Origin: Dugong dugon
Taxonomy: Eukaryota > Chordata > Mammalia > Sirenia > Dugongidae
Assembly (NCBI GenBank): GCA_030035585.1
Contig: CM057469.1
Coordinates: forward strand, 118,708,650 to 118,772,649
Length of the DNA stretch: 64,000 bases
Direction of reading: 5' to 3'
The notes beneath the pieces were generated by a model. The model did not search any database. It was not told the origin of the DNA and saw only the letters and a list, made by a program, of their open reading frames with translations. Both the position numbers and the translations under genes were made by a program. This document shows positions 55,694 through 64,000 of this stretch, one piece after another (positions within the stretch are counted from its first letter, which is position 1; every line of letters starts with the position of its first letter).

Positions 55694-55896
55694 ATGGACC
55701 TGGGTGGCACAAACAATTTACTATAAGCTGCTAACCTAAAGGTTGGCAATTCCAACCCACCTGGAAACTCCATGGAATAAAGTTCTGGCAAACTGTTTCC
55801 GTAAAGATTACAACCAATAAAACCCTGTGGAGGAGTTTTACTCTAACACATGAGGGCACTGTGAGTCAGAATCAACTGGAAAGCACGGGGCTAACT
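55694..55896 (+). mobile_element. AfroSINE (long variant) with perfect 10-bp duplication
   Basis: Head ACCTGGGTGGCACAAACAAT, GTAAAGATTACAACCAATAA middle, GTGAGTCAGAATCAACTGGA tail. TTGAATCTAT at 55684-55693 is repeated exactly at 55897-55906. Confidence 0.92.
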
Positions 55897-56088
55897 TTGA
55901 ATCTATGCTTCAATTTGGAGAGAATTGCTATCTTAGCATGTAAGTTTGTCTTCTTTAATTTCCCTAAGAAAAGTATTTTGTAAGTTTTATGTATATATCC
56001 ATGTATTTCATGTTTTTGTTGGCAGTATAAATGGTATTTTGGACTTTTAATTTTCAGTTTTGCCTTCCTAGTATATAGAAAATGAGCC

Positions 56089-56115
56089 CTGGTGCAGTGG
56101 TTAAGCACTTCTTAA
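56089..56115 (+). mobile_element. AfroSINE head fragment
   Basis: Only GAGCCCTGGTGCAGTGGTTA AGCACTT remains; lies exactly between two overlapping old L1 copies. Confidence 0.7.
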
Positions 56116-56599
56116 AAGAATATCCTCAAGCTTTATCTCTGGTTCTGCTAAGGTGTTATTTTTTTTTTTAATTTTCTTTAAAAATTTAGGTCATTAATCC
56201 ATTTTGAATTATTTTTTTTTTTATGTAGTATAAACTATAGGTCCAGTGTCATTCTTTTGAATATGGAGATCAAGTTGTCTCAGCAACATTTATTGAAGAG
56301 ACTGTTCTTTCCCTATCATATGGATTTGGCAGATTATAATAAAGCAATTGACCAGCGGTGTATATGTTTATTTCTGGACTCTCAGTTTTATTCCATGGGT
56401 CTGTATGTCTATCCTTATAACAATATCACACAGTTTGAATTACTCTAGCTTTGTAATACATTTTGAATTGGGAAACATGAGTCCTCCTACTTTATTCTTT
56501 TTTCCCCAAAGATTGTTTTGCTATTTGGGGCCACTTGCAATTCTATATGAACTTGAGAATTAGCTTTTCCATTTCTGAAAAAAAAAAGGCATTGGAATT

Positions 56600-57042
56600 T
56601 TTTTTTATTGTTATGCATTAAGTGAAAGTTTACAATTCAAGTTAGTCTCTCATACAAAAATGTATATGTACATTGTTTTGTGACCCTAGTTGCTCTCCCT
56701 ATACTGTGACAGCACACTCTTCCTTTCCACTCCGGATTTCCCATGTCCATTCAATCAGCTCCTGACCCTCTCTGCCTTCTCATTTCACCTCTGGACAGGA
56801 GCTGCCTATTTAGTCTCATGTATCTGCTTGACCTAAGAAGCACACTCTTCACGAGTATCATTTTATGTCCCATAGTCCAGTCTAATCTTTGTCTGAAGAG
56901 TTACCCTCGGGAATGGTTTTAGTTTTGGGCTAACAGAGAGTCCAGGGGCCATGTCTTCTGGGGTCCCTCCAGTCTCAATCAAACCATTAAGTCTGGTCTT
57001 TTTACTAGAATTTGAGTTCTGCACCCCACTTTTCTCCTGCTG
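56600..57042 (-). mobile_element. Younger L1 3' UTR fragment (type B) nested in old L1
   Basis: Aligns with 6490-6920. The poly(A) appears as a T run at 56598-56606. Flanks TTGGAATTTT and CTGGAATTTT show a duplication of old-L1 sequence of at least 9 bp. Confidence 0.9.
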
Positions 57043-57799
57043 GCAGCTGGAATTTTAATAGGAATTGCAGTGTATCTGTAGATTGCTTTGGGTAGAATTG
57101 ACATATTAACAATGTTAAACCTTCTAATCCATAACCATGGAATATCTTACCATTTATTTAAAACTCCTTTAATTTTTTTCAGCAGCGTTTTATATTTTTC
57201 AGCGTAAAAATCTTTCACCTTTTTGGTTAAATTTCATCATAGATGTTTTATTCTTTTAGATACTATTATAAAAGAATGGTTTTCTAAAATTCGTTTTCAG
57301 GTTGTTTGTTACTAGTGTATAGAAACACAAATGAATTTTTGTGTGTATTGACCTTATACCCTGCAACTTTACTGAATTAATTTATTAGATCTAGTAGCTT
57401 TCTTATGGATTCTTTGTGATTCTCTCCCTCTCCCTCCCTCTATCTCTGTATATATACATATATATAGTGTCAGGTCATCCACAAATATAGTTTTATTTCA
57501 TCTTTTCCAGTGCCGCTGCTTGTTGTTTCCTTCCCCACCCCCTAACTTTTCTGGCTAGGACTGCCATTATTTTCCATATCATATCTTTCTTCACATTAGA
57601 AAAAAATATTTACCCACTGTTTCTTCAAACATTCTTTCTGCCCCTTTTTCTTTCTTTTCTACTTCTGGGATTCAAGTAATCAATATACTAGCTGACTTAA
57701 CAGTGTCCCACAGTCCACTTATACTCTGACTATTTTTATTTATTATTTTTTCTTTCTGTGCCTCTGACAGGATTATTTCCATTGTCCTATACTCAAGTT

Positions 57800-57963
57800 T
57801 GGCACTCCAGTGGCAGTGTTAAGCACTTGGCTGCTAACCAAAAGGTTGGCAGTTCGAATACACCACTGCTCCTTGGAAATCCTATAAGGTAAGTTCTACT
57901 CTGTCCTATAGGGTCACTATGAGTCAGAATTTACTCAATGGCAACTTTTTTTTTTTTTTTTGT
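57800..57963 (+). mobile_element. AfroSINE with 11-bp duplication
   Basis: GGCACTCCAGTGGCAGTGTT head, AGTTCGAATACACCACTGCT, TCTGTCCTATAGGGTCACTA tail and an 18-T run. ATACTCAAGTT (57789-57799) and ATATTCAAGTT (57964-57974) flank it, one mismatch. Confidence 0.93.
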
Positions 57964-58960
57964 ATATTCAAGTTCACTTATGCTTCATTCTGCCAGCTGC
58001 AATCTGTATTTAACCTCTCTAGTAAATTTTTAATTTGTTATTGTAGTTTTCAGTCTTAGAATTTCTGTTTGGTTTATTTCCCTAACAACTATCTAATTGT
58101 TAATATTCTCATTTTATTCCTGTATATATGTATATATTTTAATTACCTTTAGTTTTGTTTTTGTTTTTCCTTTGTATTTTCCTTTAGTTGTTTGAGTATA
58201 TTTAAAACAAGTGTTGTAAAATCTGTAATAGTAGGTCAAAGGTCTAGTCTTCCTTAAGGATGGTTTTTGTTGGACAATAATTCCCAGTTATTTCATATGA
58301 CTTGTGATTTTTTGTTGAAAATGGGACACTTGAATAATATAAGATGGATGGGGTAAGAAGTTCCATGTTCCTGTCTCCTGTAGAATTTTTTGTTTTTTAA
58401 AGCAGTAAATGACATTACTAGCCTTACTGGAGTTCCAATGAAGAGCTGAGGAATCACAGCACCTGGGTCCAGTTTTTGCAGAAAAGTGGGATGATTCACA
58501 CTTTTTTTGTTAATGGAGTGAGCACACCCCCACTTCATATGGCAGCTGGCTTGAAGTAGCAATCATGTTTCCAGATGGCATGTTTATCCCTTGTTGTTGG
58601 TGAGCAGAGCACACTTTATTAAAAGTGTGGTTTTTGCCTGTTTGAATGACTACCTAAAGGCCTCTGTTTCATCCATGTAGGACGTCACTCAGGGAGGATG
58701 AGTGGTAGCCATAGTCTGAGGTACTGTAAGGTAAACTGAGAAGCCCATGGTTGTCTGGGGTAAAAGAGGGTCATTGAGACACCAGGGTAAAAAACCTAGG
58801 AGATAAACTTCCTTGGGAAATGGGAACATTAAAGGCACTCAAATGTGTATAATCTGGAAAGCCACACATATACCTACAAGCCTGGAAACACCATAGGTAA
58901 TTCTAAGCTTTTTCTCTAATGGATCTCGACTCTTTATTTCTGGTTAAGGACTACTCCAGT

Positions 58961-59209
58961 AAAGAGCAATACTGCAAAGCCTGCAATAGTTTGTCACCCC
59001 CACCATTGGTTTTCACTCCATTTGTTTCTGCAAAAATAATCTGGGAACATTACTAAGCTAACAAACTACCACAGCCTTCAACAATACAAAGAGAAGAAAG
59101 GAGAAAGGAACACAAAGAAGGAAAAAGAAAAAAACCTAGCAAACCATGAGGAAGGGGAAGATCCTGAGTTGTAGAACTTTCATATTATACTATGCTAATG
59201 TCCATTTAT
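58961..59209. other. Boundary between old L1 copies
   Basis: Probably end of the L1 5' region of copy 2; A-rich at 59095-59165. Not assigned further. Confidence 0.4.
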
Positions 59210-59690
59210 AAACTGATTTTAAAATTGGGTTGTTTGTCTCCTGTGGGTTTTCTTTTCACTTTCTTTACAGTGTCCTTTAAAACATTTTTTTAAAAAAAGT
59301 TTATAAATTCCAATTTATCTATTTTTCACTTGGTTGTTTTGCTTTACGTGTCATAGCTAAAAATTCTAAAACATTGTCTAATCCAAGATTGTGAAGATTT
59401 GCTACTTTTTTCTTCTAATAGTTCTATAGTTTTAGGACTTTCTTTCATTTAGATCTTTCTTCCATTATCAGTTAATTTTTATATTATGTGAGATAGGGAT
59501 CCAATTTTGTTCTTTTTTATGTAGCTATTCAATTGTCCCAGCACCATCTATTAGAAAGATAATGCTTTCCTCACTGAATTACCTTGGCACCCTTGTCTAA
59601 AATCAATTGAAAATGTATAGGATTATTTCTAGGCCCTCAACTGTATTTCATTGATGTATATTATTCATTCTTATTTCAATGCCACAGTCT

Positions 59691-60023
59691 TTATTGCTGT
59701 AGCTCTGCAGTAAGTTTTGAAATTTGTGAGTCATCCAACGTTTTCTTCTTTTTCCAAATTGCTTTGGCTATTTTCCTCCGTTGCATTTCCATATGAATTT
59801 TATGTTCATCTTGTAAATTTGTGCAAAAGAAAAACAGCTTTACTTTAATAGGAATTTGTTGAATCTGCTGATGAATTTGGGAGAATATTGCCATGTTAAC
59901 AATAATAAGTCTTTCAATCCATAAACATGGGATGTCTTTCCATTTATTTCCATCATCTTTAATTTCTTTCTTTTTTTTTTTAGTTTTCAATGTATTATCT
60001 TGAACTTCTTTTGTTAAATTCAT
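59691..60023 (-). pseudogene. L1 ORF2 fragment after the RT domain
   Basis: A 110-codon open stretch reads NKWKDIPCLWIERLIIVNMA, FSQIHQQIQQIPIKVKLFFF and RRKIAKAIWKKK, matching the block of mammalian L1 ORF2 after the reverse transcriptase core (family pattern WKDIPCSWIGR...MAI...IPIK). It is a chance-open segment of a dead element. Confidence 0.85.
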
Positions 60024-61541
60024 TCCTAGGCACTTTATTCTTTTTGGTTATATTGTAAATGGAATTGCTTTCAGTTTGTTTGTTGGTGGTGTGTAGGAAT
60101 ACTGCTTATATTTATATAGTCATCTTGTATTCTCAAACCTTTCTGAACTCATTTTTTAGCTCTAACTTTTTTTATGAATTCCTTGGTGTTTTCTAAATAA
60201 AAGATCATGTTTTCTGTCAAGAGATATTTTTACTTCTTCATTTAACATATGGAAGTATTTTATTTACTTTGGTTGCCTAATTGTCCTTGATGTAATTTCC
60301 AGTATAAAGTCAGGTACAATTGGTGAGAGCAGACATCCTTGCCTTGATCATGATTTTACAGAGAAAGCTTTCCCTATTTAGTGTGATGTTAACTGTGGTT
60401 TTAAATTTATTGTTTTGTTTTATAAACACCCTTTATTTGGTTGAGAATTTTTTTTTTCTATTTCTGGTTCAATGAGAGTTGAATTTTATCAAATGTATTT
60501 TTCTGTGTCTATTGAGGTGATGATGTGATTTTATCCTTTATTAGTAGGGTATATTACATTGATTGATGATTGAATATCAAACCAATCTTCCATTCCTGGG
60601 ACAACCTCACTTAATTATGATGTGTAATCTTCTTTTATATGTTGCTGAGTTTGGTTTGCTAGTTTTGGTTTGTTTTTGAGGATTTTTGCACCTATATTCA
60701 TAAGGGATATTGGTTTTTAGTTTTCTTGTGTGTGTGAGAGAGAAGGGGTATCTTTATCTGGATTTGTCTTCATAGTAATGCTGGCCTCATTGAATGAGTT
60801 AAGAAGTGTTTCCTTCTCTTCTATTTGTTGGAGAAGTTTGTGAAGTGTAGTGTTAATTTTTCTTTTAATGTTTGGTAGAATTTACCAGTTAAACTATCTG
60901 CCCTTGAGGTTTTCCTTGTGGGGAGGCTTTTTTTTTTTTTTTAATTAGAAATTCAATCTCATTACTTTTCATAAGTCTTTTCAGATTTTTTATTTGTTTC
61001 TTGTTACAATTTCAGAAGTTTGCCTCTTTCTAGGATTTTTCCAACTTTTTCTAGGTTATCTAATTTGTTGACATATAAGTGTTTGGTGTTCCACTATAAT
61101 CCTTTTTATCTCTGTAAGGTGAGTAGTCATGCACTATTTTTCATTTCTAATTTTAGTAATTTGAGTTTTATAATTAGAGATTTTCAATATTGGTGCTCTC
61201 TTCAAATAACCAACTTTTGTGTTTGTTGATTTTTTCTGTTGTTTTTCTATTCTCTATTTTATTTATTTTCACTGCAATCTTTATTATTCCTTACTTCTTC
61301 TTGATTTGAGTTTAATTTCCTTTTCTTCTTCTGGTTCTTGTTATAGTGTTGAATTAAGAACTTTACTCTTTTTTAAATATAGGCATTTACAGCTTAAATC
61401 TCCCTCTAAGAACAGCTTAGTTTCATCCCATAAGTTTTAGATGTTGTGTTTTGGCTTTCACTCATCTCGAAGTATTTTCTAATTTCCCTTGTGATTTTTT
61501 TCTCTGGCCCATTGGTTATTTAGGAGTGTGTTGTTTGATTT

Positions 61542-61704
61542 TTTTTTTTTTTTGGTGTCCTGGTGGTGCAATGGTTAAGATCTCAGCTGCTAACCAAAAA
61601 GTCAACAGTTCAAATCCACCAGCTGCTCCATGGAAACCTTATGGGGCAGTTCTACTCTGTCCTATAGGGTTGCTATGAGTTGGAATCAATTCAACAGCAA
61701 TGGG
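61542..61704 (+). mobile_element. AfroSINE with 10-bp duplication
   Basis: GGTGTCCTGGTGGTGCAATG head, CAGTTCAAATCCACCAGCTG, GGGGCAGTTCTACTCTGTCC, GAGTTGGAATCAATTCAACA tail. TGTTTGATTT occurs at 61532-61541 and 61705-61714. Confidence 0.93.
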
Positions 61705-64000
61705 TGTTTGATTTGTATATATTTGTGAACTTTTCAAATTTCCTCCCAATACTGAATTCTAATATAATCTCCTTGTGGTCAGAAAACATATTTTGTATGG
61801 TTTCATTTTTTAAAAAATAATTCAGACTTGTTTTGTGGTTTAACATATGGTCTATCTGGAGCAAGTTGCATGTGAAATTGAGAACATTTATTCAGTTACT
61901 GGGTGAAGTATGTTATACATATTTATTAGGTCTAGCTCTTTGATAGTTCTTCTCTTTCTTGTGGATTTTCTAATTGTTCTATACATTTTTGAAAGATGGG
62001 TATTAAAGCCTCCAAATACTATTATTAAAATGTCTGTTTCCCCCTTCAATTATGTCAGTTTTTGCTTTATGTATTTTGAGACTATATTTTTAGGAATAGG
62101 TTTATATGTATCATATACAGTATATACATTTATACTATTATATATTCTTGATGAATTGGCCCTTTTAACATGATAAAATAGTCTTTGTTTTTGCTATAAC
62201 AACTTTTGATCTTAAACTCTATTTTATCTAATCTTAGTTTATTCATGCCAGTTCTCTTTAGGTTATTGTTTGCATGGTGTATGTTTTTCTATCCTTCTAC
62301 TTTAAACCTAATTGGTTTTTAAATAAAAATGTGTCTATTTTATACAGCATATAGTTGGATGATGTTTTATCTGTTCGTTTGTTTTAATCCATTTTGCCAA
62401 TATCTGCTTTTTAATTGGAAAGTTTAATTCATTTACATTTATTTTAATCACTGCTAAGGAAAGATTTACATCTGGCATTTTGTTGTTTGTTATCTATATG
62501 TCTTATGTATTTTTTGCTTATTTTCTGCATTACAGCCTTAGTTTTCATTAAATAGATATTTTCTATTGTACCATTTAAATTCTCTTGTTTCTTTTGCTAT
62601 CTGTTTCCAAGTTATTTTCTTAGGAGTTGCCTTGAGGATTACCATGCATGTCTTATAAAAATCTAGTTCAAATTAATAGCAACTTTGTTGCAATATTATA
62701 CAAATCTCTGATAGTATATAGCTCCTTTCCCTTTTCCATCTTTTGTTCTCTTTATTATCATGCAAATTACATTTTTATACATTATGTAACCATCAATTTA
62801 GATTTATTTTTATTGCATTATGTGGTTGTCTTTTGAATTATATAGGAACCACAAGTAAGAATAAATTTATACATTGTTGTCTATTTAAACAAGCTTATAG
62901 TTACCTAACTAGTTAACTCTACAGGTGCTCTTTATTTCTTTATGTGTGTATGAGTTACTATCTACTGTTCTTTAATTTCATTCTAAAGGATACCCCTCAG
63001 CGATTCTTGTATGGCATGCCTTACATGACAAATTGACAAATTCATTTTTAGTATAGCTGGAAATTTTGTTATTCTCTTACTGCTTTCAATTTTTTTCTTC
63101 GTATTTGTATTTCAGCAGTTTGACTATAATGTGTCTAAATGTGGACATCTTTGAATTTATACTACTTGTAGTTTGTTGAGCTTGGGTGTATAAATGAATG
63201 TTTTTCATCAAATTTGAGAAGTTTTCAGCCATTATTTCTTCAAATAGTCTTTCTGACTCTTGTTTTGCCTCCTATCCTTCTAGGAGTATGCTTTTTGGTA
63301 TGCTTGATGATATCTTACTGGTCTCTGAGGCTGTCGGTTTTTGTCTTTTTTTTTTTTTTTCTCTTGTGACTGGGTAATCTTAATTGACCTCTCATCAATT
63401 TCACTGATTCTTCTATCAGCTCAAATATGCCATTGAGCTCTCCTGTAAATTTTTCTTTTCAGTTATGAACTTTTCAATTGCAGCGTATCTATTTGGTTTT
63501 CTTTTTTTTTTTTTAAAAAATTAGTTTCTACCTAATTTTTTATTCCATGTTTTATGAGATATTATTCTTATATTTTTCTTTAATTGTTTAGACATGGTTT
63601 CTTTTAGTTCTTATAGTTGAAATTGCTATTGAATATCTTTGTTTTGTAAGTTCAACATCTGGGCTTCCTAACAGACAGTTTCTATTGGTTCCTTTTTCCT
63701 TCTATGGGCCATATTTTCTTGGTTCTTTGCATGTCTTACAGTATTTTACTGAAAATTGGACTTTTAAAATAATATATATATAACATGGCAATTTTGGAAT
63801 TCAGATTAATGCTTCTCAACAATTTGTTGTTGTTGTTGTTAATTGCTCTTTCTTTTGTTTTTTTTAGTTACTTTTATGAACTAATTATGTAAAGTCTATT
63901 CTTTGTAATGCGTTGCAACTGAAGTCTCTGATCCATAAGGTCAGTGGACAGTTAAGGACTGGATTTAGATGTCCTTAAATGCCCAAACCAATAATGCTCT

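Larger units (their letters stand above)
54690..56087 (-). mobile_element. Old L1, copy 1 (3' part of ORF2)
   Basis: Reverse-complement L1M-type text: GGTCATTGTACATTTTCTTTGG, CTTTCAAATAGTAAAATATTT, CAAGTTAATTTTTGTATACAATGTGAAG, TTTTTATTCCAGTGCCACCC, and AGAATTGCTATCTTAGCATG. Two AfroSINEs interrupt it (55380-55541, 55694-55896). Confidence 0.75.
56120..58960 (-). mobile_element. Old L1, copy 2 (ORF2 3' part joined to ORF1/5' region)
   Basis: Repeats the module seen in copy 1 (GGTCATTAATCCATTTTGAA, GTTGTCTCAGCAACATTTATTG, AATAGGAATTGCAGTGTATC), continues into the region near 57.47 kb, and then at about 57.56 kb jumps to ORF1-like text (TTTCTTCAAACATTCTTTCTGC) and 5' region (GTGATTTTTTGTTGAAAATGGG). 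Much of ORF2 is therefore deleted. Interrupted by L1 (56600-57042) and AfroSINE (57800-57963). Confidence 0.7.
59210..63990 (-). mobile_element. Old L1, copy 3 (nearly complete, runs to window edge)
   Basis: Reverse-complement ORF2 3' end (59.22-60.1 kb), reverse transcriptase region (60.1-61.1 kb: GGTGAGAGCAGACATCCTTG, CATTCCTGGGACAACCTCAC, ATAAGGGATATTGGTTTTTAG), endonuclease region (61.7-62.5 kb: CTTGTGGTCAGAAAACATA, AAAGCCTCCAAATACTATT), then ORF1 and 5' region (63.1-63.8 kb: GCCATTATTTCTTCAAATAG, TGAAAATTGGACTTTTAAAATA). All reading frames are broken. An AfroSINE lies at 61542-61704. Confidence 0.85.

Noticed and set aside
1..64000. A new gene cluster, defence system or exogenous virus
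   Set aside because: Every long coherent coding signal traces to L1 or RTE retrotransposons; no operon-like gene order, no intact viral gene and no host exon could be supported.

Overview
This window looks like non-coding nuclear DNA from an afrotherian mammal, most likely a paenungulate and probably an elephant. The main evidence is about a dozen copies of the tRNA-headed AfroSINE family, which is restricted to Afrotheria. RTE-type (BovB-like) LINEs share their 3' end with those SINEs, and L1 copies carry 3' UTRs unlike primate or rodent ones. General eutherian repeats (L2, MIR, MER5A, MER20, MaLR and MLT2 LTRs) fill in the background. I see no bacterial or viral genome, no CRISPR array, no rRNA or tRNA gene, and no host exon I can defend. 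Family names are recognised by eye, not from a database search.

Layout. 1-10 kb: end of a MaLR LTR inside an RTE fragment, L2/L3 relics, three AfroSINE pieces, an unexplained GC-rich patch (about 3.6-3.94 kb), a MER20 and an L1 3' end. 10.35-13.57 kb: a full-length but decayed RTE LINE with 10-bp target-site duplications (TSDs). 13.6-14.5 kb: a SINE fragment and a MaLR LTR with an AfroSINE inside it. 14.99-20.68 kb: an L1 on the minus strand bounded by TSDs, with a CpG-rich tandem-repeat 5' UTR, a broken ORF1, an endonuclease-only ORF2 and a 3' UTR; reverse transcriptase has been deleted. 21.9-23 kb: an ERV LTR with TATA box and poly(A) signal, interrupted by a MaLR LTR. 23.8-28.5 kb: a tRNA-Gly-headed SINE, a second RTE and another MaLR LTR. 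28.5-37.9 kb: mostly unrecognised sequence with L2, SINE, MIR and RTE pieces. 37.9-41.8 kb: an RTE split by a 2.2-kb L1. 43.6-45.4 kb: an MLT2-like LTR and an L1 with a twin-priming inversion. 45.4-54.4 kb: L2, MIR, MER5A, an inverted-repeat DNA element, RTE, SINEs and a MaLR LTR. 54.7-64 kb: three successive old L1 copies on the minus strand, peppered with AfroSINEs and one younger L1.

How the parts work together: the coherent biology is LINE/SINE parasitism. RTE would supply endonuclease and reverse transcriptase; both SINE types carry RTE-like 3' ends, and one also carries sequence matching the RTE 5' end. No copy here has an intact ORF, so all would now be inactive. The most interesting unexplained structures are the L1 tandem promoter array with opposite-strand YY1-like motifs and long antisense ORFs, the duplicated L1 3' terminus, and the composite SINE.
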